Assembly (NCBI GenBank): GCA_005239175.1
Contig: SOPS01000001.1
Location: forward strand, 1,166,708 to 1,230,707
DNA length: 64,000 nt
From: a halophilic archaeon SHRA6
GTDB lineage: Archaea; Halobacteriota; Halobacteria; Halobacteriales; Haloferacaceae
Direction: 5' to 3'
The notes under the pieces were generated by a model. It was not told the origin of the DNA. It searched no databases and saw nothing but the letters and a program-made list of their open reading frames with translations. Shown here piece after piece: positions 24,685 to 35,666 of this stretch; position 1 is the stretch's first letter, and each line of letters begins with the position of its first letter. The translations under genes were made by a program, and so were the position numbers.

Positions 24685-25820
24685 GTGGCTTTGTGTTTTC
24701 TGAAAAACCGATCACGATCGAATCCGGCGAGGGAGCATATCTCTACGACGACGCCGGCAACGAGTACCTCGACTTTGGGGCGAACTACGCGGTCGCGCCG
24801 CTTGGTCACAGCCACCCGGCGGTGACCGAGGCGGTCCAACAGCAGGCCGAGACACTGACGTACGTGCAAGCGTCGTATCCGACCGAGGTTCGCACGGAGC
24901 TGTACGATCGGCTTGCTGACGCCTCTCCGGAGGGCGCGCTGTCGAACGTGTGGCTGTGTAACTCCGGGACCGAAGCCAATGAGGCGGCGATGAAGTTCGC
25001 CCGTGCGGCCACTGGAAATTCGAAGATCGTCGCGACGAAACGCGCCTTCCACGGCCGGACGATGGGCGCGCTCGCGATGACCTGGAAAAAGAAGTACAAA
25101 GCGCCATACGAGCCGCTGGCCGGCGATATCGAGTTCGTGACCTACGGCGACAACGAGGAACTGGCCGAGGTGGTCGACGAGGAGACCGCCGCCGTCTTTT
25201 TAGAGCCGGTACAGGGCGAGGGGGGTATCCATCCGGCGACGATCGAGTACCTCGAACGCGCTCGCGAGATAACCGAGGAGACGGGGTCGGCGCTCGTGTT
25301 CGACGAGATTCAAACCGGCGTCGGCCGGACGGGAACGCTTTGGGCCTGCGAGCAGGCCGGGGTTGTCCCAGACATGCTCACGACCGCGAAGGGGATCGCC
25401 AACGGCATGCCGCTCGGCGCGACGCTGTGTGCGGACTGGATCGCCGAGAACCACGGCGACCACGGCTCGACCTTTTCGGGCAATCCGGTCGTCTGTGCGG
25501 CTGCGAACGCGACGATCGAGACGCTCCTCGCCGAGGATATCCCAACCCACGCCGGCGATGTCGGGGCGTACCTGATGGAGTCGATGGAGACTGCCGCCGA
25601 CGAGCACGACCTGCCGGTTCGGGAGGTCCGCGGCAACGGGCTGATGATCGGCATTGAGGTGAAACGGGGGGCCAATCGGGTGCTTCGCGACCTCGCGCTC
25701 AATCACGGCGTGTTGGCGCTGCCGGCGGGTCGGACGGTCGTCCGGCTCTTACCGCCGCTCATTATCGACGAGTCTCACGCTGACGAGGTTGTCGACGCAC
25801 TCACGGAGGCACTATCATGA
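24681..25820 (+). CDS. argD: LysW-gamma-semialdehyde aminotransferase (ArgD/LysJ)
   Basis: The 379-residue class III PLP aminotransferase transfers an amino group to LysW-bound glutamate semialdehyde, giving LysW-ornithine. Visible are CNSGTEANEAAMKFAR (phosphate binding), VFDEIQTGVGRTGTLWACE (the D that contacts the PLP pyridine nitrogen) and LTTAKGIANGMPLGA (Schiff-base Lys). It overlaps both neighbours by ATGA. Confidence 0.94.
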   Translation: MSGFVFSEKPITIESGEGAYLYDDAGNEYLDFGANYAVAPLGHSHPAVTEAVQQQAETLTYVQASYPTEVRTELYDRLADASPEGALSNVWLCNSGTEANEAAMKFARAATGNSKIVATKRAFHGRTMGALAMTWKKKYKAPYEPLAGDIEFVTYGDNEELAEVVDEETAAVFLEPVQGEGGIHPATIEYLERAREITEETGSALVFDEIQTGVGRTGTLWACEQAGVVPDMLTTAKGIANGMPLGATLCADWIAENHGDHGSTFSGNPVVCAAANATIETLLAEDIPTHAGDVGAYLMESMETAADEHDLPVREVRGNGLMIGIEVKRGANRVLRDLALNHGVLALPAGRTVVRLLPPLIIDESHADEVVDALTEALS

Positions 25821-26899
25821 GCGCAGTCTACGAACCCGTCTCGGCGGACGCCCACCCAGCGTTGACCACCGAGGGGCGGACGCTCCTGTACGAGTTGGTG
25901 TCGACACCGTCGGTTTCCGGTGAGGAGGCCGAGGCAGCCTCGCGGCTCGTTGAGTTCTTCGAGGCGCACGATCGGGAGGCGTTCATCGACGCGGTCGGCA
26001 ACGTCCACGCGCCGGGTGACGATACGGCCCTTCTGACCTCACACATCGACACGGTTCCCGGCGAAATCCCCGTCGAGATTAAAGACGGCGAGGCGGGGCC
26101 TGAGCTGTGGGGCAGAGGCAGCGTTGACGCAACGGGACCGCTCGCGGCGATGGCCGTTGCTGCCGTCGAGACCGGGGCGTCTTTCGTCGGTGTCGTCGGC
26201 GAGGAGACGAGCTCTCGAGGTGCGAGACACCTCGTCGAGACGCGCGAGGAACCCGAGGCGGTCATCAACGGCGAACCATCCGGGTGGGATGGGATTACCC
26301 TCGGGTATCGCGGCTTCCTCGCGGGAACGTATGTCGCGACGAGCGAGTCCGGCCACACTTCTCGGCCGGAGCCGAACGCGATCCAGCACGCGATCGGCTG
26401 GTGGAACCGTGTCGAGGACGTGTTCGATCCCGACGAGTGGCGCCCGACGTTCGAGCAGGTGACGACGAAACCCGTCGGCTTCGACGGCGGCGTCTCCGTC
26501 GACGGGCTGTCGATGGAGGCGACTGTCGACGTCCAGTTGCGGGTGCCGCCGAACCTGACGATCGACGAGGTTCGCGAGCTCGCCGACGCCGAACTGGAAA
26601 CCGGGACGGTCAACTGGAAAGAGCCGATCCCGCCAGTGATGACAGACCCCCGAACACCCCTGGCGCGGGCATTCCGCGTTGGGATCCGTGAGGCTGGCGG
26701 CGATCCTCGGCTACTCAGAAAGACCGGCACGAGCGATATGAACCTCTACGCGGCCGACTGGGACTGTCCGATGGTCACCTACGGGCCGGGTGATTCTGCG
26801 CTCGATCACGCCCCCGACGAGCATCTCCCGCTCGCAGACTTCGATCGGGCCGTCGACGTCCTCGTGTCGGTCTGTGAATCCATGGGGGTGGGCGAATGA
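25817..26899 (+). CDS. lysK: LysW-ornithine/lysine carboxypeptidase (LysK)
   Basis: The 360-residue M20-family zinc hydrolase releases ornithine from LysW. The metal ligands are visible in LLTSHIDTVPGEIP (His and Asp), WGRGSVDATGPLAAM (bridging Asp), GVVGEETSSRGARHL (Glu-Glu) and a C-terminal DHAPDEHLPL (His). It replaces bacterial ArgE in this pathway. The gene overlaps argD and argF by four bases each. Confidence 0.92.
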   Translation: MSAVYEPVSADAHPALTTEGRTLLYELVSTPSVSGEEAEAASRLVEFFEAHDREAFIDAVGNVHAPGDDTALLTSHIDTVPGEIPVEIKDGEAGPELWGRGSVDATGPLAAMAVAAVETGASFVGVVGEETSSRGARHLVETREEPEAVINGEPSGWDGITLGYRGFLAGTYVATSESGHTSRPEPNAIQHAIGWWNRVEDVFDPDEWRPTFEQVTTKPVGFDGGVSVDGLSMEATVDVQLRVPPNLTIDEVRELADAELETGTVNWKEPIPPVMTDPRTPLARAFRVGIREAGGDPRLLRKTGTSDMNLYAADWDCPMVTYGPGDSALDHAPDEHLPLADFDRAVDVLVSVCESMGVGE

Positions 26900-27789
26900 G
26901 CCTCTCGATCGAACATTTCCTCGACATCGACGATCTGAGCGCCGCGGAGCTCGAGACGGTCCTCGATCGGGCCGAAGCAATGAAATCCGGCGCAGACGAC
27001 GCCCAGCTCCCGCAAAAAACACTCGGGATGCTCTTCGAGAAGCCGAGCACCCGGACGCGGATCTCCTTCGAAACCGGGATGACGAAACTCGGCGGGCACG
27101 CGATCTTCATGGGTCCAGAAGATATCCAGCTGGGTCATGGCGAACCACTGAAAGACACTGCCAGAGCAGCCTCACGCTATGTTGACGGCATCATGGCTCG
27201 GCTGTTCGCCCACGAAGATATCGAGACGATCGCCGAGTACAGCGAGGTTCCCGTCATCAACGGCCTCACCGACGACGCCCACCCGTGTCAGACGCTCGCA
27301 GACCTGTTGACGATTCGCGAGCGCTTTGACGAGGACGTTTCGGTCGCGTGGGTCGGCGACGGCAACAACGTTGGCCAGTCGCTCGTCATCGGCTGTGCGC
27401 TCGCCGGCATTGAGCTGACTGTCGCGACGCCGCCCGGCTACCGGATGGACGACGACGTGCTCGATCGCGCCGCCGAAATCGGCAACCCACCCGCGGTGAC
27501 CACAGATCCAATCGAGGCGATCGAGGGTGTGGACGTTGTCTATACCGACGTGTGGGTCAGCATGGGACAGGAAGACCGACGCGAGGAGAAGCTGGCGGCG
27601 TTCGAGGGCTTTCAGCTGAACGAGACGCTGCTTGCGGGCAGCGACGCAAAGGTGATGCACTGTCTGCCCGCCCACCGCGGCGAGGAGATCACCGACGCCG
27701 TCGTCGAAAGCGATCGGGCGATCGTCTGGGATCAGGCCGAAAACCGCCTGCACGCCCAGAACGCACTGTTGGTCGAACTGCTCGGCTGA
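26896..27789 (+). CDS. argF: Ornithine carbamoyltransferase
   Basis: The 297-residue enzyme makes citrulline from ornithine and carbamoyl phosphate. It shows the carbamoyl-phosphate loop KPSTRTRISFE, the HPCQTLADL motif and the ornithine-specific HCLPAHRGEEI. It ends the lysW operon. Its last eight codons and TGA lie inside a 26-bp tandem duplication that continues downstream. Confidence 0.96.
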   Translation: MSLSIEHFLDIDDLSAAELETVLDRAEAMKSGADDAQLPQKTLGMLFEKPSTRTRISFETGMTKLGGHAIFMGPEDIQLGHGEPLKDTARAASRYVDGIMARLFAHEDIETIAEYSEVPVINGLTDDAHPCQTLADLLTIRERFDEDVSVAWVGDGNNVGQSLVIGCALAGIELTVATPPGYRMDDDVLDRAAEIGNPPAVTTDPIEAIEGVDVVYTDVWVSMGQEDRREEKLAAFEGFQLNETLLAGSDAKVMHCLPAHRGEEITDAVVESDRAIVWDQAENRLHAQNALLVELLG

Positions 27790-27830
27790 TCGTATTGGTC
27801 GAACTGCTCGGCTGATCGTATTGGTCGAAC
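27769..27830 (+). repeat. 26-bp tandem duplication across the argF stop codon
   Basis: A 26-base unit beginning TTGGTCGAACTGCTCGGC and ending TGATCGTA occurs at 27769-27794 and again, identical, at 27795-27820. A partial third copy (TTGGTCGAAC) follows at 27821-27830. Copy 1 encodes the C-terminal VELLG and the stop of argF. Confidence 0.95.
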
Positions 27831-27924
27831 AGCTTGAGCGATCGGTCGCACTCACCTGCTGCTGCGCGGTAACTTCGGCAAAAAATATCGATCGCGTTCG
27901 CTGAATTTGGTACTTATCGAGCGA

Positions 27925-28398
27925 TCACTCACGCAGCGTCGCGTACACCGCGCCGAGTACAATCCCGTACACTGTGTGACCGACAAGGCTCTCAACGCCG
28001 ATGTTCGGCAGCGGCGGCGCACCGGCGAAGCCGACCGCCGACAGCCAGATCGGCATCACGAGCACTGCGAGCACTACCCAGAGCGCAACACCGTACACGG
28101 TGCCGGTCGCGACTGTCTTCCCGATCGATGCATCTGATTCGAGGACCGCTCCGGCGATCGCAGCGAACACAACCCCGAGAACCGCCGCGTGAGACATGTG
28201 GATCACCCATCCGATCGCCCCTGCCGGGCCTTCGATGCCGTACATCGCTGGAATACCCATCTGGAGTACCATCGGCGTCATGAGACTCATGAGCGCACCG
28301 AAGACGAGCCCAGCGGCCAATCCCCCAATGACACCGGGCTTCCACCCTTGCGATTCGATCGTTGTGCTTGCTGTTGCTGATTCAGTTTGTGTCGACAT
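27925..28398 (-). CDS. Haloarchaeal integral membrane protein, function unknown
   Basis: The 157-residue product has four hydrophobic segments: GVIGGLAAGLVFGALMSLM, HMSHAAVLGVVFAAIAGAV, YGVALWVVLAVLVMPIWL and a C-terminal VGHTVYGIVLGAVYA. It resembles small four-helix membrane proteins such as DUF6789/YagU-like families, some of which are mis-annotated as histidine kinases. The ATG at 28398 was preferred because MSTQTESATAST is a normal cytoplasmic start. It converges with argF and is divergent from the XPD gene. Confidence 0.7.
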   Translation of the reverse strand: MSTQTESATASTTIESQGWKPGVIGGLAAGLVFGALMSLMTPMVLQMGIPAMYGIEGPAGAIGWVIHMSHAAVLGVVFAAIAGAVLESDASIGKTVATGTVYGVALWVVLAVLVMPIWLSAVGFAGAPPLPNIGVESLVGHTVYGIVLGAVYATLRE

Positions 28399-28539
28399 AC
28401 AGTTGGTAGTCGCGAAGTTACCGGAAAGAATTGCTGCTATTGTGCGACGATACTGCACATCCTTCGGGTTGGCACTGTTTCATGTTGTCCGGTGAGTTGC
28501 AGCCGAGGGTTTTAGCCGGATCGCGGCGAATCACTCCCC

Positions 28540-30735
28540 GTGGCAGCCGTCGACGACAGCCTTCGGTTCTTCCCCTACGAGGAGCCGTACCCGAACCAAC
28601 GGGAGGCGATCGATCGGATTGCGAACTCGCTGGCGCGTGGGCAGGATGTCCTGCTCGAGGGCGCGCCGGGGACTGGAAAGACGCTCTCGGCGTTAGTCCC
28701 GGCGCTGTCGTTCGCCCGCGAACACGACAAGACGGTTGTAATCACGACGAACGTCCACCAGCAGATGCGCCAGTTCATCGAGGACGCCCGCGCGATCACC
28801 CGGACTGAGCCGATCCGGGCGGTCGTCTTCCGCGGCAAGTCCTCGATGTGTCACATCGACGTTGGCTATCAGGAGTGTCAGTCGCTGCGCGACACCACCC
28901 GATCGCTCGTGGACAAACAGGCTGATCGGGCCCAACTCGAACGCCGCGAACAGGAACTACTCGAAGAGGGCCGCGAGGGCGACACAGACGCCACCGAGGC
29001 CCGAGGGGCGATCGTCGAGGAACTCGAATCGGTCGAGGCGGAGATCGACGATGTCGCAGAGACGAACGTCTGTGACTACTATTACAACAACCTCACCGCC
29101 GACACCGACGCGTTCTTTTCGTGGCTCTTCGAGGACGTTCGGACGCCGGATGAGATCTTCGAACACGCCGGCAGCCAGGGCTTTTGCGGCTACGAACTCC
29201 TCAAAGAGGGCCTCGAATCTGTCGATCTCGTCGTCTGTAACTACCACCACCTGCTCGATCCGATGATCCGCGAGCAGTTCTTCCGGTGGCTCGATCGCGA
29301 CCCCGCGGACGTGATCACCGTGTTCGACGAGGCCCACAACATCGAGGGGGCCGCCCGCGACCACGCGACACGGACGCTGACAGAGAACACCCTTGCCTCG
29401 GCGATCGACGAACTGGAGGGAACAGACGACTCTCGCGCCCAGCCGGCGCTGAACGTGATCGGTGCGTTCCACGAGGCGCTCATCGAGACGTACGAGTCGT
29501 CGTTCGGCTTCGGCGATCGCGAATCCGTCGGCGACGCCTGGACGGACGTCCCCATCGCGAACGAGGACGCCCGCGACGAGCTTACGCTTGCGTTCCTCGA
29601 TCGCTACGAGGGCAAGGGAATTGGTATCGAAACTGAACTGGCGATCCAACTGGGACAGGCATTCGACGAGGAGTACGAACGGGCGTACAAGGAAGGCGAA
29701 GCAACCACGCGCGCAGAGTCGTCGACGCTCGAGGCGGCGACGTTCATCAGCACGTGGATGGACGAAGGTGCCGAACTGGGCCAACATCCGGTCCTCGGCG
29801 TGCGTCGAGACGCCGGCACCGACGAGGTCTACGGCCGCGCAGAGTTGTACACCTGCATTCCCCGAGAGGTAACGCGCGGGCTGTTCGAGGAGGTGTACGG
29901 GAGTGTGCTCATGAGCGCGACGCTTCGGCCCTTCGACGTCACCGAGGATGTCCTCGGGTTGGACAACCCTGCAACTCTCGCGTACGGTCTCGAGTATCCT
30001 GAACAGAACCGCCGGACATACGCGGTCAAGACGCCGGCATTGTTCGCCAGCGAGCGATCGAACCCCGAAACGCAGTCTACCGTCGCCAACGTACTGTCGG
30101 ACGCGATTCGCTTCACTCCCGGCAATACGCTCGTATTCTTTCCCTCCTACGCCGAAGCTGAACGGTATCATGAACGCCTGAGCGGTACGATCGGCGGACC
30201 AGCCACAAGCGATCTCGGCGAGTTGCTACTCGACGAAGCGGGCGTCCCGACCGAAGACCTCCGCCAGCAGTTCGTCACAAGCCAGGACGCAGCGCTGTTT
30301 ACCTCGCTTTGGGGCACACTCGCGGAGGGGGTGAGTTTCGACGGCGACGACGCCCGCACTGTCGTCGTGGTCGGCGTTCCCTATCCGCACCTTTCAGAAC
30401 GGATGGAGGCCGTGCAGGCGGCGTACGATCGCATCTACGGCGGCTCCCCCGGCGGCCGCGACGCTGGGTGGGCGTACGCGGTCGAAATCCCGACAATCAG
30501 AAAAACCAGGCAGGCACTCGGTCGGGTGATCCGATCGCCAGAAGACTTCGGCGTCCGGATCCTCGCGGACAAGCGGTACACGAACGCCGACATGGGCAAA
30601 TACAGCGTGCGAAATGCCTTCCCGATCGAGGAACGCGAGGAGCTGACCGACATTGCACCCACGAAGCTCAAGTTCGCCATGCTGAACTTCTTCAGGGATC
30701 ACGACGCCTACGACGGCGAGCCGCCAGCGCCGTAG
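28540..30735 (+). CDS. rad3: XPD/Rad3-family DNA helicase
   Basis: The 731-residue superfamily 2 5'-3' helicase has Walker A EGAPGTGKTLSA (about residues 40-51). Four cysteines, in SSMC, YQEC, NVCDYY and GFCGYE, would hold the 4Fe-4S cluster of the XPD fold. The DEAH box is VFDEAHNIE, and motif VI lies in IRKTRQALGRVIRSPEDFG. The GTG start lies about 27 bases after a TTTTAG box, as in a leaderless transcript. It probably works in excision repair or replication-associated repair. Confidence 0.92.
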   Translation: MAAVDDSLRFFPYEEPYPNQREAIDRIANSLARGQDVLLEGAPGTGKTLSALVPALSFAREHDKTVVITTNVHQQMRQFIEDARAITRTEPIRAVVFRGKSSMCHIDVGYQECQSLRDTTRSLVDKQADRAQLERREQELLEEGREGDTDATEARGAIVEELESVEAEIDDVAETNVCDYYYNNLTADTDAFFSWLFEDVRTPDEIFEHAGSQGFCGYELLKEGLESVDLVVCNYHHLLDPMIREQFFRWLDRDPADVITVFDEAHNIEGAARDHATRTLTENTLASAIDELEGTDDSRAQPALNVIGAFHEALIETYESSFGFGDRESVGDAWTDVPIANEDARDELTLAFLDRYEGKGIGIETELAIQLGQAFDEEYERAYKEGEATTRAESSTLEAATFISTWMDEGAELGQHPVLGVRRDAGTDEVYGRAELYTCIPREVTRGLFEEVYGSVLMSATLRPFDVTEDVLGLDNPATLAYGLEYPEQNRRTYAVKTPALFASERSNPETQSTVANVLSDAIRFTPGNTLVFFPSYAEAERYHERLSGTIGGPATSDLGELLLDEAGVPTEDLRQQFVTSQDAALFTSLWGTLAEGVSFDGDDARTVVVVGVPYPHLSERMEAVQAAYDRIYGGSPGGRDAGWAYAVEIPTIRKTRQALGRVIRSPEDFGVRILADKRYTNADMGKYSVRNAFPIEEREELTDIAPTKLKFAMLNFFRDHDAYDGEPPAP

Positions 30736-30744
30736 TCGGCTGCA

Positions 30745-30767
30745 GTGCGATCGCCGTACGATCGCAC
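30745..30767. terminator. Perfect hairpin between convergent genes
   Basis: GTGCGATCG and CGATCGCAC are perfect 9-bp inverted arms around a five-base CCGTA loop, in the 61-base gap between the XPD helicase and ligA stop codons. The position suits a bidirectional 3'-end structure. Confidence 0.5.
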
Positions 30768-30796
30768 GTGGTTCCAAACTGTTCCACTCGCTCCGC

Positions 30797-32971
<2,175 letters not shown>

Positions 32972-33040
32972 TCATCCGCAGATTGTGCGATCGTCGAACA
33001 GCGATCGGCTTTCGGCGACTATCTGCGACACATTTGCGCG

Positions 33041-33110
33041 AACAGCGATCACTCATGCTGCATCCGTTCGAACAGCGATCACCCATGCTGCATGCGTTCG
33101 AACAGCGATC
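33041..33110 (-). repeat. 30-bp tandem duplication across a stop codon
   Basis: AACAGCGATC occurs at 33041, 33071 and 33101, exactly 30 bases apart. The intervening sequence (including ATGCTGCAT) is conserved with two changes. Read on the minus strand, the first copy encodes the end (SLFERMQHG) and TGA of the DUF2157-like gene, and the second copy lies beyond its stop codon. Confidence 0.9.
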
Positions 33111-34431
33111 GACGCCCGCGTTCGAGCCCGTAACCGACCGCGAGTAACGTGGCACCTGCGACGACGAGCGCGATCGGCCCGGAGAGGCCGTCGATGACGG
33201 TCGACAGGAGGAACAGCCCCAGCTGTGCGACGAACGCAGCGATCGCCGCGTTGACGAGTGCCGTCGATCCCGCGGTGTAGCCCGCCCAGACCGAAAGCAC
33301 CAACACGGCCAAACAGATTGCGTTGAGCACGAATACGAGCGGATCGCCGGCGAGCACCGCCGGTGGGGCCCACGCCAGCGCGATCGCGCCCGCGGCCGCG
33401 GCACCGCCGAGGGCCGGCCATGCGAGGCGATCGACCCACCGGGTCGACTCTCCGGACGCTTGTCGGTTCTTGCGGGCAGATTGGGCGAGGACGACGGTCG
33501 CCCCAAGCGCGATCGGGCCCCATACCCGAACCGGCTCGAACGGCGACGTTGTGGCGACGAAGCCGTCGCCGATTGCCCACAAAAGCGGGATGACGATTCC
33601 GAGGAGTCCGACGAACCGGTAGGCGTCGGCGACTCCCTCGTCGCTTGCACCCAGCGGCGCGGCAGCGATCGCCGCCAACAACGTGCCGTACGCCGCCACG
33701 GACACGAACGGCACCGCCGGGTTCGACAGCGCGATCACGAGCGCTCCGACGACGGCCAACCCAAGCACCGTCGCCAGCCGCGAGGCAATGAGATGCCCCG
33801 CAGGAACTGCGACGATCGCCCACGCCGCCAGCAGGACCCTGGGTTCGATTGCGAGGTCGTACAGGTCAGTGAGCATGAAAAGCGCCAGCCCAACAAGGCC
33901 GCTGCCAGCAGTCCACACCGCGGCTCCCGACCGCGGTGCCACGCGCGTCGACCACAGCTGCCAGCCGATTGCAAACGAGCCGATCGGTGCGACGATCAAC
34001 AGCGCCGCGCGGGCTGTCCGGGAAATTGTGGCCCAGTTGGCGGTGAGATAGACGACAATTCCCGCCGTTACGAGAACGGCGCCCATCAGCGAGACGATCG
34101 CGACGAGCCGCGATCGCCCGTAGATGAACCGATCATCAGTCGTTAATCGGTCCCTACCGGCCTGGCTGCCTGCGTCGTCGCCATTTTCCGTCTCCGGTTC
34201 GGCCGGCTGCGATTCATACCGTGACCTGAGTATTTCGGCCTGCTTGTCAGTGACAAGGCCTTCGGTTTGCCAGCGATCGACCTCCCGAGCGAGCCACGCC
34301 CACTGACGGGGAGCGATCTCGATCGGCTCGAGTTCAGGCATCTCGACGTCTGAATCCGTTCCCCACAGCTCGGTCGGATCCGCCGTTGACGCTGTCTCGT
34401 CCTCGTTGGATGGGTCGTCTGCGGGGGCCAT
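33079..34431 (-). CDS. DUF2157-type multi-spanning membrane protein
   Basis: The 450-residue protein has an acidic N-terminal 35 residues and then a soluble helical segment (WAWLAREVDRWQTEGLVTDKQAEILRSRY, quoted in parts) that fits the N-terminal DUF2157 domain. About 12 membrane helices follow from residue 110 to the end. No transport or catalytic motif is recognised. The 3' end is involved in a 30-bp tandem duplication. It lies 47 bases after the upstream gene on the same strand. Confidence 0.75.
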   Translation of the reverse strand: MAPADDPSNEDETASTADPTELWGTDSDVEMPELEPIEIAPRQWAWLAREVDRWQTEGLVTDKQAEILRSRYESQPAEPETENGDDAGSQAGRDRLTTDDRFIYGRSRLVAIVSLMGAVLVTAGIVVYLTANWATISRTARAALLIVAPIGSFAIGWQLWSTRVAPRSGAAVWTAGSGLVGLALFMLTDLYDLAIEPRVLLAAWAIVAVPAGHLIASRLATVLGLAVVGALVIALSNPAVPFVSVAAYGTLLAAIAAAPLGASDEGVADAYRFVGLLGIVIPLLWAIGDGFVATTSPFEPVRVWGPIALGATVVLAQSARKNRQASGESTRWVDRLAWPALGGAAAAGAIALAWAPPAVLAGDPLVFVLNAICLAVLVLSVWAGYTAGSTALVNAAIAAFVAQLGLFLLSTVIDGLSGPIALVVAGATLLAVGYGLERGRRSLFERMQHG

Positions 34432-34478
34432 ACCTGGCTCAACACGCTGGGGCTACTAAAAACGGCACCCGAATTTTC

Positions 34479-35612
34479 TCACTCCGAGTCGTCTTCTTCG
34501 GGCAACGAGAGAACGTTCTCGCGACCCAATCGGAACCCGTCGAGGTCGCCCTCTTCGCGGAGGCCCTTCGTTACCTGGCTCGTCTTGGCGTCGGTCCATC
34601 CCAGCTCCTCGGCGACGGCCTGTTGTTTCATCCGCCCGCCGTTTTGCTCTAAGAGTTTGATGACCTGCTCTTCGTTGCTCAACAACTCCTGATCGATCGC
34701 GTCGGCTGTTTCGTCGGTCTCGTTCGCGTCTGCGGTGTCAGCTTCATCGGCAGCTGTTCCAGCAGCTCCACTGGCGGCTGTCCCGGCAGTGCTGCCGGCT
34801 GCGGCCGGTTCTGGTGGAGTACCCTCCGCGTCGTCCCCGCGTCGCCGCCTGTAGAAGAGTATCCCTCCAGCAAGCAGCGCGAGGACAACTGCCGCGGCCG
34901 CGAGTCCGCCGAGGGGGCCGATCGCCGACAGGAGCCCGCGCTCGGCGGTGACTATCTGTGGCTGTTCGGAGCCGAATTCTGTTGGCCCGGCCCACATGAC
35001 CGATTGATCGCGGGTCTCTGTGGGGTTCGGTGCGGCGGTTTCGAGCGCATACGATTCCGGCCACGAAACAAGCAGACGGGTGTCTTCATCGAGGAACATC
35101 CCCTCGATCGCATCGCCGATCACGAGCTGATCGTCCGCTGTCGTGGCAAAGCCCTGCCACTGGAACTCGTAGCTGATAACGCCGTACTCCCGTGGCAGCT
35201 CGCGACGATCGGCGGTCACGGTCATCCCCGTTATTGCCATCTCTCGGCCAGTCGCCGCCGAGGCCTCCTCGGCGGTCGTGTTCATTCGGTCTTCGAACCT
35301 GGACTCGTACTCGCTGGGATCGGCCGCGATCTCGTCGGCGATCGCTTCGAACGCCTGGACGTCCTCGTCGGTCGTCAGCTCGGTACGGTACTCGATCGTC
35401 CACGTCGCGGTCCCGTTCGCCGCGACATCAACTGATAACAGGATGTCATCGGGATCAATATCGGTCTGTTCGAGCGCCGTCCCGTCAAGCTGTGTGCGAT
35501 CGACGGTCTCTCCATTTGATATTGCCCCCGTACTCGCGGTGACTGCGCCGACGCCGATCGATGCGGCGACGAGCAGCCAGCATACAACCCCGACGGTGAC
35601 GATTCGGCGCAC
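34479..35612 (-). CDS. Exported/membrane protein with C-terminal winged helix
   Basis: With the GTG start at 35612 the product has 377 residues. It has a signal-like VGVVCWLLVAASIGVGAV, an extracellular domain of about 200 residues and a membrane helix LGGLAAAAVVLALLAGGILFY followed by RRRRG. A low-complexity Ala/Glu/Asp linker leads to a cytoplasmic wHTH (EEQVIKLLEQNGGRMKQQAV...SQVTKGLREEGDLDG). A TTTTATT box on the minus strand lies 26 bases before this GTG; an earlier in-frame GTG at 35660 would lie upstream of that box. It may relay an external signal to transcription; no partner is known. Confidence 0.75.
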   Translation of the reverse strand: MRRIVTVGVVCWLLVAASIGVGAVTASTGAISNGETVDRTQLDGTALEQTDIDPDDILLSVDVAANGTATWTIEYRTELTTDEDVQAFEAIADEIAADPSEYESRFEDRMNTTAEEASAATGREMAITGMTVTADRRELPREYGVISYEFQWQGFATTADDQLVIGDAIEGMFLDEDTRLLVSWPESYALETAAPNPTETRDQSVMWAGPTEFGSEQPQIVTAERGLLSAIGPLGGLAAAAVVLALLAGGILFYRRRRGDDAEGTPPEPAAAGSTAGTAASGAAGTAADEADTADANETDETADAIDQELLSNEEQVIKLLEQNGGRMKQQAVAEELGWTDAKTSQVTKGLREEGDLDGFRLGRENVLSLPEEDDSE

Positions 35613-35666
35613 GGACGGATCAACGATTTGCCCCAATAAAACGGTTGTCACACGTCGCACGGCTCG

